Part shown: positions 16,020-24,519 of the stretch, one piece after another
Position numbering within the stretch: position 1 is the stretch's first letter
Layout of the letters: each line of letters opens with the position of its first letter
Notes under the pieces: generated by a model
What the model was told of the DNA's origin: nothing
Databases searched by the model: none
The model's input: only the letters and a program-made list of their open reading frames with translations
Position numbers and translations under genes: made by a program
From: Candidatus Cryptobacteroides faecavium
Lineage (GTDB): Bacteria; Bacteroidota; Bacteroidia; Bacteroidales; UBA932
Reading direction: 5' to 3'
Length of the DNA: 37,616 bases
Assembly: GCA_017694995.1 (NCBI GenBank)
Contig: JADIMB010000117.1
Location: forward strand, 1 to 37,616

Positions 16020-17741
16020 ATGGAAAAAACAAGGTTTTCATATATAACTGTCCTGTTGTCAGTCATTTCTGCCTTTTCGTGGGGTGTCTCCTCATATGCG
16101 CAGCACAAGGACAGGAGCCGCTTGGAGAACATGGTCGTATCCGCAGTGGAGAAATATGACAGCAAGGATTTCAAGGGTGCATCGGAAATCCTTGAAAAAG
16201 TGATAGCGGAAGACCCGGGCAATGATGCGGCGCATTATTATCTCGGTCTGTCGGCTTTCTGTGTCAATGATATGGCCACAGCAGAGGCTGAACTGGAGAA
16301 AGCTTCCCGGCTGGATACAATGAATTTCTGGTACAGATACCGTCTGGCCATGCTCTATTCCGCGACAGACAGGAAGGAGCTCACTATAGCCATGTACGAG
16401 AAGCTCCTGAAGGATTTTCCGAAGAAGAACGAGCTGTATTACAATCTTGTTGATCTTTATCTGGCTGACAATCAGTTTGACAAGGCTTTGGAGACACTGT
16501 CCCAGATCGAGGCGGTGTTCGGCAAGAACGATGCCACTGCGATGACCCGTTTCCAGCTTCTCGGACGGATGGGGAAGCAGCAGGAGGCTTACATGAGCCT
16601 TGAAGAGTACAATAAAGAATATTCCTCTCCCCAGGTGCTGTCTGTGCTGGGGGATTACCAGATGTCAAAATACAATGACTCGCTAGCCGTCAGTCTGTAT
16701 GACGAGGCTTTGGACATTGCTCCGGATTATGCCCCGGCTATGCTCGGGAAGGCGGAGGTATTCAGGGTGACCAGGAAATATGACCAGTATTTCGCCCTCA
16801 TGAACAAGTTCCTTTCTGACGACTCTATCCCTGCCGCCGGCAAAAGTGACTATCTCAACGCCATAATCCAAAGGTCCGACCCCATGTTTCTCAAGACTTT
16901 CATGCCGCGTGTGGACACTATGATACTCAACGCTGTAGCCGCCCATCCGAAAGACAGTACGATGCTTCTTACGGCAGGTATCTATTATTTCGCGACCGAC
17001 AGGAAACAGGAGGCGCTGGGGTGCCTGAGGAAAAATATGGAGACATATCCGGAAAGCGTCGCGGCCGCCGCGAATTATGTGGAGCTGCTCATGTATTCCA
17101 AGGACTGGGACGCCCTTGCCGCCGAATCCGAGACAGCATTCAGGAAATTCCCGGAGGAGACCGGTTTCCTGGAAATGTCAAGTATGGCCTATTACAATAA
17201 GGGAGAATACGGGAAAGTCCTGGACAACTGCCGTACAATCATATCCGTAGCCGGGGGAGACAGCCTTAAGACGCTCACTGCTTATTCCACTATGGGGGAC
17301 ATGTACCACCAGATAGGGGAGAATGCCAAGGCATACAAGGCATATGACAAGGCTCTTGAGATCAACAGTACCTATGCCCCTGTCCTTAACAACTATGCCT
17401 TTTATCTGAGCATGGAGGGGAGAAAGCTGAAGAAGGCCGAGGCCATGAGCAAGATAACGGTGGACCAGGAGCCGGACAATCCTACCTACGTGGACACTTA
17501 TGCGTGGATACTTTATCTGCAGGGCAGGCCGGAGGAGGCGAAGCCGTATTTCAAGCACGCTATGCTGCACGGAGGCAAGGACAGTGTCGTGATTCTCGAC
17601 CACTACGCTGAAGTCCTTTTTGCGCTGAAGGAATATGACCTGGCCATGGTGTACTGGACACAGGCAAGCATGAAGAACAATAATGAAATCCCTGACCTTG
17701 ACCAGCGCATCAAGGAAAGAAAAGCAGCCATGGGTAAATAA
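16020..17741 (+). CDS. Exported tetratricopeptide repeat protein
   Basis: A 573-residue protein from the ATG at 16020. The N-terminus (MEKTRFSYITVLLSVISAFSWG, in part) is a signal peptide with a likely cut after SYA-Q. The rest is a run of TPR helices, clearest at residues about 40-150 (DPGNDAAHYYLGLSAF), 225-250 and 430-540 (KAYDKALEINSTYAPVLNNYAF). TPR solenoids bind partner proteins. Its stop overlaps the ATG of the EnvC-like gene by one base (TAATG), so the two are translationally coupled and probably act together in cell-envelope assembly. The partner is not known from sequence. Confidence 0.87.
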   Translation: MEKTRFSYITVLLSVISAFSWGVSSYAQHKDRSRLENMVVSAVEKYDSKDFKGASEILEKVIAEDPGNDAAHYYLGLSAFCVNDMATAEAELEKASRLDTMNFWYRYRLAMLYSATDRKELTIAMYEKLLKDFPKKNELYYNLVDLYLADNQFDKALETLSQIEAVFGKNDATAMTRFQLLGRMGKQQEAYMSLEEYNKEYSSPQVLSVLGDYQMSKYNDSLAVSLYDEALDIAPDYAPAMLGKAEVFRVTRKYDQYFALMNKFLSDDSIPAAGKSDYLNAIIQRSDPMFLKTFMPRVDTMILNAVAAHPKDSTMLLTAGIYYFATDRKQEALGCLRKNMETYPESVAAAANYVELLMYSKDWDALAAESETAFRKFPEETGFLEMSSMAYYNKGEYGKVLDNCRTIISVAGGDSLKTLTAYSTMGDMYHQIGENAKAYKAYDKALEINSTYAPVLNNYAFYLSMEGRKLKKAEAMSKITVDQEPDNPTYVDTYAWILYLQGRPEEAKPYFKHAMLHGGKDSVVILDHYAEVLFALKEYDLAMVYWTQASMKNNNEIPDLDQRIKERKAAMGK

Positions 17742-18931
17742 TGTACAGGAGTATACTTTACATATTGGTCCCGCTTCTGATCCTGGCAGGTCCGGAACTG
17801 CGGTCTCAGGATATAAAGTCCCACGAGCAGAGGAAAGCCCGGCTTGAAAAGGATATAGAACTGATAGACAAGCAGCTTGCGGACAACAAGGCCAGAAGCC
17901 GCAGTGCCCTTTCCCGGCTTGACCTTGTCCGGACGCAGATATCGAACAGGAAAGCCCTTGTGGCCGAAAGCGGCAGGATGATAAGGAAATACTCTGATGA
18001 AATCTACCTTTCCCAGCTGGAGATCAACAGGCTCAATGCCCGGATAGACACTTTGACGGTGCATTACGGGAAACTTGTGAGAAGCGCATACAAGAACAGG
18101 GATGCCAAGGTGTGGTATATGTATATCCTCGCAAGCGACAATCTCGGTCAGGCGTTCCGCAGGTACAGCTACTTCAAGAATCTTTCCGGCGAGATGAGAC
18201 GCCAGGCAGAGAGGATACGCGAATCAAGGAGCGAACTCGAGGCGAGGAAAACCGGCCTGCAGAAAATGAAGGCCGAGGCGGAGCAGGTGAAGGCGGCGAG
18301 GGAGAAAGAGCTGGCGTCACTGCAGAATGAAGAAAAAGAGTCACAGGAGCTTGTCTCGCAGCTCAGGCGCAACAGAAGCAGATATGAAAAAGAGCTTGCA
18401 TCCAAGAGAAAGGAGATAAACGCACTCAACAAAGAGATAGAACGGCTTATCGCGGAAGCCATGAAAGCTTCCGGGAAAGGGGGCGGCAAAGGCAAGGATG
18501 CGGCGATAGACTACGCCCTGGACGCTGAATTCTCCAAGAACAAAGGGAAACTTCCTTGGCCGGCGGAAGGTGTTGTCGTGGATCATTTCGGGCAGCATTA
18601 CCATCCGGTCTTCACAAGGGTCAAGCTCCCTTTCAACAACGGTGTGACTATCGCGCTTGATAAAGGCGCAAGGGTGAAGGCTGTCTTTGACGGTGTGGTC
18701 AAGCAGATAGTGGTCATGCCGGGGTACAACCAGTGTGTGCTTATCCAGCACGGGAACTGGTTCTCTTTCTACTGCAAGCTGCAGAGCACGTCGGTAAAGG
18801 CCGGGGACAAGGTGAAGACCGGCCAGGTGATAGGCGTGGTCGATACGATAAACGGGGATACGCAGCTGCACTTCCAGATATGGCAGAAGCAGACTCCCCA
18901 GAATCCGGAGCTGTGGCTCAGAAAACGATAA
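17741..18931 (+). CDS. EnvC-like murein hydrolase activator with degenerate LytM domain
   Basis: A 396-residue exported protein: signal peptide (residues 1-22), two long coiled-coil stretches (about 25-115 and 145-235), then an M23/LytM domain (about 275-396). The zinc and catalytic positions are changed. Where active M23 enzymes have HxxxD, this has PFNNGVTIA, and where they have HxH before F, this has QLHFQIW. Loss of metal ligands with coiled coils is the mark of EnvC-type activators, which switch on amidases at division sites and do not cut peptidoglycan themselves. It is coupled to the TPR gene upstream. Confidence 0.88.
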   Translation: MYRSILYILVPLLILAGPELRSQDIKSHEQRKARLEKDIELIDKQLADNKARSRSALSRLDLVRTQISNRKALVAESGRMIRKYSDEIYLSQLEINRLNARIDTLTVHYGKLVRSAYKNRDAKVWYMYILASDNLGQAFRRYSYFKNLSGEMRRQAERIRESRSELEARKTGLQKMKAEAEQVKAAREKELASLQNEEKESQELVSQLRRNRSRYEKELASKRKEINALNKEIERLIAEAMKASGKGGGKGKDAAIDYALDAEFSKNKGKLPWPAEGVVVDHFGQHYHPVFTRVKLPFNNGVTIALDKGARVKAVFDGVVKQIVVMPGYNQCVLIQHGNWFSFYCKLQSTSVKAGDKVKTGQVIGVVDTINGDTQLHFQIWQKQTPQNPELWLRKR

Positions 18932-18979
18932 GGCGGGAGTCCGCTTGCTTATACGAAATACGAATACAGATTCTGTAAC

Positions 18980-20449
18980 ATGAAAAAGACCAAGATTATC
19001 AAGACTGTTTTCCTGACCGGGGCGACAGGCAATATGGGATGGGCCGGGTTCCAGGAACTCTACAGGCAGAAGAACAAGTTCAACATCACGGTTCTCGCCA
19101 GGCCGAGCAAAAAGAACATCAGGAAGCTTGCTCCATACAGCAGCGACCCTTCAGTAAGGATAGTTTGGGGGGATCTCACGAATTACGGGGATGTACTTGA
19201 GGGGGTCAAGGGTGCCGATTATGTGCTTCATGTAGGGGGCATGGTGTCCCCGCAGGCTGACTATTATCCTGAAAAGACCCTCAAGGTGAATGTCGCCGCC
19301 GCTGAGAATATAGTCAAGGCTGTCCTAGCCCAGCCTGACAGGGACAATATCAAAGTGGTCTACATAGGCTCTGTGGCCCAGTGCGGAGACAGGCTTGCTC
19401 CGGTACATTGGGGAAGGAGCGGCGATCCGGTGTATGCGAGCGACTATGACAAGTACTCTGTGTCAAAATGCGTCGCGGAGAAAATCTTCACTGACTCCGG
19501 ACTGAAATGGTGGGTGTCTCTCAGGCAGTCAGGCATACTGTATCCTGGTATCCTGAAAAATATTGACCCTATTGTCTTCCATGTCCCGGTGAGGGGAGTG
19601 CTTGAATGGGCTACAATCGAGGATTCCGGGCGCCTTCTGGCGCATGTATGCGAGGACTGGGTGCCGGACGAGTTCTGGAACCGCTTCTACAATATTGGCA
19701 GCGGGAAACAGTACCGTCTGACCAACTATGATTTTGAACGCCGTATCCTGAGCGCACTTGGCATGGATATCGAGAAGGTCTTCGAGCCTCAGTGGTTTGC
19801 CACCAGGAATTTCCACGGGATGTGGTATCTCGACTCGGACCTGCTTGAAAGCTACCTGCATTTCAGAGAGAATGTCCCTGTGGATGAATATTTCAGGAGG
19901 CTTTCTTCCGGTCTGCCGTGGTTCTATTCCCTGGCACGTTTTGTCCCGTCTGCGCTCGTGAAGGCATTCCTGAGGCCCCTTACAGATGTGAAGGACCTGG
20001 GTTCCCATTACTGGGTCAGGTATGACCCTGAAAAAGTGAAGTCATACTACGGGTCTATGGAGGAGTATCTTGGCATCAAGTCATGGGACCAGATAAGGCC
20101 CGGGCATATGGAGACAGACCAGGAGACGGCAGAAAGGACAGGGGAGGCATTGCGTCTGAACCACGGATATGACACTTCCCGCCCGATTTATTCCTTGAAC
20201 AGGGAGGAAATAGAGGCTGCCGCATGCTTCAGGGGCGGGCATTTCCTGGGGCCTGAAGAGAAAATAGGCCAGAAAGGCGCTGTCTTCGAATGGGAGTGCG
20301 AGCATGGCCACCGTTTTTCCGCGTCTCTCGAGTATGTGCTTCTCGGCGGGGGATGGTGCGGCACCTGCGACCTGGACAACGTCAGGTCTCATGTCACTCC
20401 CAAGAACAGGTTTATCTGGCAGGTATTGTCGGGACAGTGCCTGGAATGA
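18980..20449 (+). CDS. Extended SDR (NAD-dependent epimerase/dehydratase) with zinc-ribbon-like C-terminus
   Basis: A 489-residue protein. Residues 10-20 hold the Rossmann motif VFLTGATGNMG, a DLTNYGD strand follows, and the catalytic YxxxK is in YDKYSVSK, with SVAQ as the likely Ser strand. Residues about 10-340 form the SDR. The tail (about 390-489) is not part of normal epimerases: it has W-E-C-E-H-G-H-R-F (Cys440, His442/444) and GGGWCGTC (Cys460, Cys463), the pattern of a small zinc ribbon. Substrate is unknown. Its last 38 bases overlap the 3' end of nrdG on the other strand. Confidence 0.82.
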   Translation: MKKTKIIKTVFLTGATGNMGWAGFQELYRQKNKFNITVLARPSKKNIRKLAPYSSDPSVRIVWGDLTNYGDVLEGVKGADYVLHVGGMVSPQADYYPEKTLKVNVAAAENIVKAVLAQPDRDNIKVVYIGSVAQCGDRLAPVHWGRSGDPVYASDYDKYSVSKCVAEKIFTDSGLKWWVSLRQSGILYPGILKNIDPIVFHVPVRGVLEWATIEDSGRLLAHVCEDWVPDEFWNRFYNIGSGKQYRLTNYDFERRILSALGMDIEKVFEPQWFATRNFHGMWYLDSDLLESYLHFRENVPVDEYFRRLSSGLPWFYSLARFVPSALVKAFLRPLTDVKDLGSHYWVRYDPEKVKSYYGSMEEYLGIKSWDQIRPGHMETDQETAERTGEALRLNHGYDTSRPIYSLNREEIEAAACFRGGHFLGPEEKIGQKGAVFEWECEHGHRFSASLEYVLLGGGWCGTCDLDNVRSHVTPKNRFIWQVLSGQCLE

Positions 20450-20915
20450 CATCCTCGTCCTTCCCGTGGAGATAGATGATCCTCTGGTTTGAGCTGCCCC
20501 TGAAAAGCAGCTCCGTATCCCGTTTCTCCAGTATGAACGGCCCGTCTACGAGCACATCGATATACGGAAGCATCATGGAGAGCCTGCTGTCGGAAAGAAT
20601 CTCCTCGTAGGTGAAGCCTGTATAGCACCAGATGGTCTTGCCGGTCTCTTCCTTTATCCTGCGGGCCAGCTCTGTGAAAGCCTCCACCTGGTAGAAGGGG
20701 TCTCCGCCGGTGAATGTCACATTGCTGAATTCGTCATCCTTTATCAGGTCAAGGAGCTTGTCCACGCTCATTTCCTTGCCGCCGGCCATGTCCCATGACT
20801 GGGGGTTGTGGCATCCGGGGCAGTGGTGAAGGCATCCTGCGCAGTATATAGAAGTACGGAGACCAGGGCCGTCGGCCATGGTCTCCTCTATTATATCAAG
20901 TACTCTTATTGTCAT
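20412..20915 (-). CDS. nrdG: Anaerobic ribonucleotide reductase activating protein
   Basis: A 167-residue radical-SAM protein that installs the glycyl radical on NrdD. The iron-sulfur cluster motif is CLHHCPGC (Cys28, Cys32, Cys35; CxxxCxxC), preceded by DGPGLRTSIYCAGC. The SAM-binding glycine motif is TFTGGDPF. Length is normal. It lies 38 bp after nrdD on the same strand, consistent with an operon. The 3' end overlaps the convergent SDR gene by 38 bases. Confidence 0.96.
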   Translation of the reverse strand: MTIRVLDIIEETMADGPGLRTSIYCAGCLHHCPGCHNPQSWDMAGGKEMSVDKLLDLIKDDEFSNVTFTGGDPFYQVEAFTELARRIKEETGKTIWCYTGFTYEEILSDSRLSMMLPYIDVLVDGPFILEKRDTELLFRGSSNQRIIYLHGKDEDVIPGTVPTIPAR

Positions 20916-20953
20916 TTTTCAGAATATTCCCGGGGAAAGCCCGGAAACATGTT

Positions 20954-23161
20954 TTATTTGTGTACTACACGGTCTTTGAGCTCTGCAAGCTTGGCGCTGT
21001 TCCATCTCTCGGTCGTGCCGACGAGGTAGCCGGTGATGCGCTGCAGGCGGTCGATGTGGTGGCCGTGGCAGTGAGGGCACTCCTCCAGGTCGGCATCCGC
21101 ATTCTCGAATCCGCAGTCCATGCAGCGGTTCCTGTTGTGGTTCACTGAGCCGTATCCCATGTTGTATTTGTCCATCAGGTCCACGATTGCCATTATGGCC
21201 TCCGGGTTGTGGGTGGCGTCACCGTCTATCTCCACATAGAAGATGTGTCCGCCTCCGGTGAGTGCGTGGTAAGGTGCCTCGACTTCCGCCTTGTGCTTAG
21301 GGGTGCAGTGGTAGTATACCGGGACGTGGTTGGAGTTGGTGTAGTACTCCTTGTCAGTGATCCCTTTGAGGACACCGAACTTCTTGCGGTCCATCTTGGT
21401 GAACCTGCCCGCAAGACCCTCTGCAGGAGTTGCTAAGACACTGAAGTTATGCTGGAACTTCTCGGAGAACTCGTTTGCTTTGTCCCTCATGTAGGTGATT
21501 ATCCGCAGCCCGAGCTCCTGCGCTTCCTCGGATTCCCCGTGGTGCTTGCCCACAAGGGCGATCAGGGCTTCCGCAAGCCCGATGAATCCCATTCCGAGCG
21601 TGCCCTGGTTGATTACGGACTCGATGGTGTCGTCATCCTTGAGGTTCTCGCTGCCGAGCCACAGCGCGCCCATCAGCAGAGGGAACTGCTTCTTGAGCGC
21701 CGTCTTCTGGAAGTTGTACCTTTCACAGAGCTGCTTTGCAGTGATGTTCAGGGCCCAGTCGAGCTTGTTGAAGAATTTCTGTATCCTGTTGTTCCTGTCC
21801 GGCTCGTCCATGCACTCGATGGCAAGCCTGACGAGGTTGATCGTGGTGAACGAGAGGTTTCCTCTTCCTATTGAGGTCTTCGGGCCGAACCTGTTCTCGA
21901 AGACCCTTGTGCGGCATCCCATCGTGGCTACCTCATACTGGTATCTTTCAGGGTCGTCTGCCCTCCACAGTTCGTGCTGGTTGAAGGTGGCGTCGAGGTT
22001 CAGGAAGTTCGGGAAGAACCTGCGGGCCGACACCTTGCAGGCAAACCTGTACAGGTCGTAGTTCCTGTCCTCCGGCAGGTAGCTCACACCGCGCTTCTTC
22101 TTCCATATCTGGATAGGGAAGATCGCTGTGGACCCGTTCCCCACGCCTTCGTAGGTGGTGTTGAGGATTTCCCTGATGACGCAGCGTCCTTCCGCAGAGG
22201 TGTCAGTCCCGTAGTTGATAGAGCTGAATACCACCTGGTTGCCGCCGCGGGAGTGGATAGAGTTCATGTTATGGACAAATGCCTCCATTGACTGGTGAAC
22301 ACGGCTTACGGTCATGTTGATGGCGTGCTGGATCACCCTCTCTTCCCCCTGGATTCCCACCAGGTCGCGCTTGATGTAGTCGTCGATAGGGAAATTGTAA
22401 AGATGGCTGTAGTCCTTGCCGTCAAGCTCGCCTATTTTCTCCAGTTCCTCCTGGAAGCTCTTGCGGACGAACGGGGCCATGTAGAAGTCGAAGGCAGGGA
22501 TGGCCTGGCCTCCGTGCATTTCATTCTGCACAGTCTCCATGGATATGCAGCCCAGGATGCTGGCGGTCTCTATCCTTTTGGCCGGGCGGGACTCCCCGTG
22601 CCCTGCGAAAAATCCGTTCTTCAGTATCTTGTCAAGAGGATGCTGGACACAGGTAAGGCTTTTGGTAGGATAGTAATCCTTGTCATGTATATGGATATAT
22701 CCGTTCTGGACGGCTTCCTTCACTTCTTCGGAGAGGAGGCATTCGTCCACGAAAGACTTGGTGGACTCGGATGCAAATTTCATCATCATCCCGGCAGGGG
22801 TGTCCGCGTTCATGTTCGCGTTCTCCCTTGTCACATCCGTGGCCTGAGCCTCGATGATCTCCTTGAAGATCTCCCGGGACTTCGCCTTCCTGGCAAGGTT
22901 CCTCTGGTTACGGTAAGCTATGTATTTCTTGGCGACCTCTTTGCGCGGGCTGTTCATGAGCTCCATCTCCACGACATCCTGTATGTCCTCCACGCTCATG
23001 TCCTCCTTGTCTATCTTTGAGACAGTAGCCGCGATTTCAGCGGCGAGCACTATGTCTTCACCTTGTTCAGTCACATCCATTGCCTTGAGGACAGCGTCGA
23101 CAATCTTCCTCTTGTCAAAGTCGACAATGCGTCCGTCTCTCTTGATTACATGTTTTACCAT
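20954..23161 (-). CDS. nrdD: Anaerobic (class III) ribonucleoside-triphosphate reductase
   Basis: A 735-residue enzyme from the ATG at 23161 (MVKHVIKRDGRIVDFDKRKI), which opens with an ATP-cone for allosteric control (residues about 1-95); the longer frame adds residues of no family likeness. It makes dNTPs without oxygen, with a glycyl radical in the C-terminal RITGYLVGTTERWN segment. A zinc site lies just before it (CMDCGFE...CPHCHGHH). Conserved MHGGQAIPAFD and LSFTTINLVRLA segments are seen. It sits behind a leader with a strong hairpin and a perfect -7 box. Confidence 0.97.
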   Translation of the reverse strand: MVKHVIKRDGRIVDFDKRKIVDAVLKAMDVTEQGEDIVLAAEIAATVSKIDKEDMSVEDIQDVVEMELMNSPRKEVAKKYIAYRNQRNLARKAKSREIFKEIIEAQATDVTRENANMNADTPAGMMMKFASESTKSFVDECLLSEEVKEAVQNGYIHIHDKDYYPTKSLTCVQHPLDKILKNGFFAGHGESRPAKRIETASILGCISMETVQNEMHGGQAIPAFDFYMAPFVRKSFQEELEKIGELDGKDYSHLYNFPIDDYIKRDLVGIQGEERVIQHAINMTVSRVHQSMEAFVHNMNSIHSRGGNQVVFSSINYGTDTSAEGRCVIREILNTTYEGVGNGSTAIFPIQIWKKKRGVSYLPEDRNYDLYRFACKVSARRFFPNFLNLDATFNQHELWRADDPERYQYEVATMGCRTRVFENRFGPKTSIGRGNLSFTTINLVRLAIECMDEPDRNNRIQKFFNKLDWALNITAKQLCERYNFQKTALKKQFPLLMGALWLGSENLKDDDTIESVINQGTLGMGFIGLAEALIALVGKHHGESEEAQELGLRIITYMRDKANEFSEKFQHNFSVLATPAEGLAGRFTKMDRKKFGVLKGITDKEYYTNSNHVPVYYHCTPKHKAEVEAPYHALTGGGHIFYVEIDGDATHNPEAIMAIVDLMDKYNMGYGSVNHNRNRCMDCGFENADADLEECPHCHGHHIDRLQRITGYLVGTTERWNSAKLAELKDRVVHK

Positions 23162-23179
23162 AGCCGTGTCGTTTATAAA

Positions 23180-23218
23180 CACCAGAAGACACTCAAGATT
23201 TCCTGAAGTCTTCTGGTG
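23180..23218 (-). promoter_or_regulatory. Hairpin in the nrdD leader
   Basis: Two perfect 11-bp arms (23180-23190 and 23208-23218) enclose a 17-nt loop. On the minus strand it lies in the untranslated leader, 18 nt before the nrdD ATG, so it could control translation or RNA decay. On the plus strand it is followed by eight T residues, as in a terminator, but no plus-strand gene lies upstream to need one. Confidence 0.5.
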
Positions 23219-23283
23219 CCGGATTTTTTTTAGATTTTTCACTACGGGCAGTGATGGCAGAGCCCTTTTACACTTAGTGGAGA

Positions 23284-23291
23284 CAAAGATA
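23284..23291 (-). promoter_or_regulatory. -7 promoter box for nrdD-nrdG
   Basis: The minus strand reads TATCTTTG, an exact TAnnTTTG match, about 122 bp before the nrdD start. The -33 region is not consensus. It implies a leader of roughly 115 nt containing the hairpin at 23180-23218. Confidence 0.45.
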
Positions 23292-23348
23292 ATCTAATTA
23301 TTCTTAAGTGTGCCGCCGGGATGGCCAAAAGTTATCAACAATATATAA

Positions 23349-23382
23349 AATAGGCTGTTAATGTGCTAATTAACAGCCTATT
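23349..23382. terminator. Bidirectional terminator downstream of the phosphopantetheinyl transferase
   Basis: A perfect 14-bp inverted repeat (23349-23362 and 23369-23382, 6-nt loop) flanked by A- and T-rich runs on both sides. It ends the minus-strand transferase transcript (stop at 23453) and lies upstream of the nrdD promoter. Confidence 0.75.
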
Positions 23383-23452
23383 ATAAAAATATTAAATTAG
23401 AAAAATTCAAAATTTGATAACAAGAATGTTATTTCTTGCCCTCCGGTCCGGA

Positions 23453-24088
23453 TCAGCCGACGACCCATACAAGCACGTGCCTGTCGAAGGTCATATAGCC
23501 GAGCTCGAACTCTTCCTCATGTCCGTCCTTGTGCGTGAAAGTGGCTTCAAGCTCCCCTTCGCCTTTCGGGTTGAAGTCCTCCACTTCTATCTGCTCCGCG
23601 AAATCCACCCTGTTCTGTGACATCCTTTTGAAGATGGCCTCTTTCGCGCACCAGTATATGGCCAGCTGCTCGTTCTTCCTGCTGCTGTCCAGGTCCTCCT
23701 TCTCGTCTTCCGAAAGCGCCTTCTTCTCCACTGCCGAGAAATCCCTGTCGAGGGACTCCATATCAATGCCAAGCTCCTCGTCGTCATCCGTTATGACGGC
23801 GACATACTTTTCGGTATGGGTGATGCTTATATTGGTTATGCAGTTCTCCAGGAACGGCTTTCCGTTGTCATGGTGCCCGAGGTACACTTTTTCTTCGAAT
23901 ATCTCGTTCAGCAGTGCCCTGACTGCGAGCTTCTGCTTGCGCAGGGACTCGCTCTTTATGAAGGATATCTCTTCAAGCTCGTCGTTGGGCGTGCTTGACA
24001 GCGCCTTCAGCTGCTCTTCTGTCTCGGTTATCTGCCAGACGGCGATCTCTGCTTTGTTGTCGAGTGTTTTACGTAAATACAGTCCCAT
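23453..24088 (-). CDS. 4'-phosphopantetheinyl transferase superfamily protein
   Basis: A 211-residue protein that attaches the phosphopantetheine arm of CoA to a carrier-protein serine. Key motifs: ISITHTEKYVAV, the metal-binding LGIDMES (about residues 113-119), and WCAKEAIFKRM (about 150-160), which carries the KEA...K catalytic signature. The size matches the Sfp/Gsp-like group and not the shorter AcpS. The GHHDNGKPFL segment is the usual upstream motif. The carrier protein is not encoded nearby, so whether it serves fatty-acid or other synthesis is unknown. Confidence 0.93.
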   Translation of the reverse strand: MGLYLRKTLDNKAEIAVWQITETEEQLKALSSTPNDELEEISFIKSESLRKQKLAVRALLNEIFEEKVYLGHHDNGKPFLENCITNISITHTEKYVAVITDDDEELGIDMESLDRDFSAVEKKALSEDEKEDLDSSRKNEQLAIYWCAKEAIFKRMSQNRVDFAEQIEVEDFNPKGEGELEATFTHKDGHEEEFELGYMTFDRHVLVWVVG

Positions 24089-24142
24089 TTCTTGTATGAT
24101 GTTCTGTGCTTAAGTCCTGTTGTTTCAATGTGTTCCAGAGAG

Positions 24143-24340
24143 TCATGACATAATGTCTGCCGGGGAGCCTATATATGACAAGCCCGTGCGTGCACTGTAT
24201 GCACACACGGAGTATTTTACTCCAGCTGTATCGCGGGATGCTTCGCTCAGGATTATGAGGACGCTTTCCGACAGAGGGTCGTCAGACAGGGTTTCTGCCA
24301 CACCGGCATCTGGTGACATTATATGACTGGGAGGTTCCAC
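24143..24340 (-). CDS. Doubtful small ORF in the gap before the phosphopantetheinyl transferase
   Basis: A 65-codon frame with a GTG start at 24340 or an ATG at 24322. A perfect -7 box lies about 30 bp before the GTG. The product has no recognisable domain and no signal peptide, and another frame is open on the opposite strand (24120-24326). It could instead be the long leader of the downstream transferase gene. I would not treat it as a gene without conservation data. Confidence 0.2.
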   Translation of the reverse strand: MEPPSHIMSPDAGVAETLSDDPLSESVLIILSEASRDTAGVKYSVCAYSARTGLSYIGSPADIMS

Positions 24341-24369
24341 TTCAATTATTTCCTTAATAATTCAGCGTG

Positions 24370-24377
24370 CAAATATA
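24370..24377 (-). promoter_or_regulatory. -7 promoter box facing the phosphopantetheinyl transferase
   Basis: The minus strand reads TATATTTG, an exact TAnnTTTG match. A TTTG lies 22 bp upstream (24403-24400), slightly beyond usual spacing. If used, the leader to the transferase start is about 275 nt. Confidence 0.4.
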
Positions 24378-24415
24378 CGAAACAGTTTTGATTTTACCGC
24401 AAACAAATTTTATTA

Positions 24416-24446
24416 TGTGAGAAATCATGAGGATTTATTATATTTG
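24416..24446 (+). promoter_or_regulatory. Promoter for malate dehydrogenase
   Basis: TGTG at 24416-24419 (one base from TTTG), 19 bp, then TATATTTG at 24439-24446, an exact -7 match. The ATG is 74 bp downstream of the -7 box. Confidence 0.55.
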
Positions 24447-24519
24447 CAAGGCTTTTGGCCTGCATATTGTGGGGAAAAGCCGCTGTGGACAGAAAGTTCA
24501 TTATTAAAACTTAAATATT

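Noticed and set aside
21449..23020. Several long plus-strand frames (141-241 codons).
   Set aside because: All are antisense to nrdD, whose motifs are continuous through the region.
23180..23230. The nrdD-leader hairpin with a T8 tail as a plus-strand terminator.
   Set aside because: No plus-strand gene ends upstream; the position in the nrdD leader is the better explanation, though the reading is not excluded.
24120..24326. A 68-codon plus-strand frame in the gap before mdh.
   Set aside because: No domain, and it mirrors an equally weak minus-strand frame. The only plus-strand promoter in the gap lies downstream of it.
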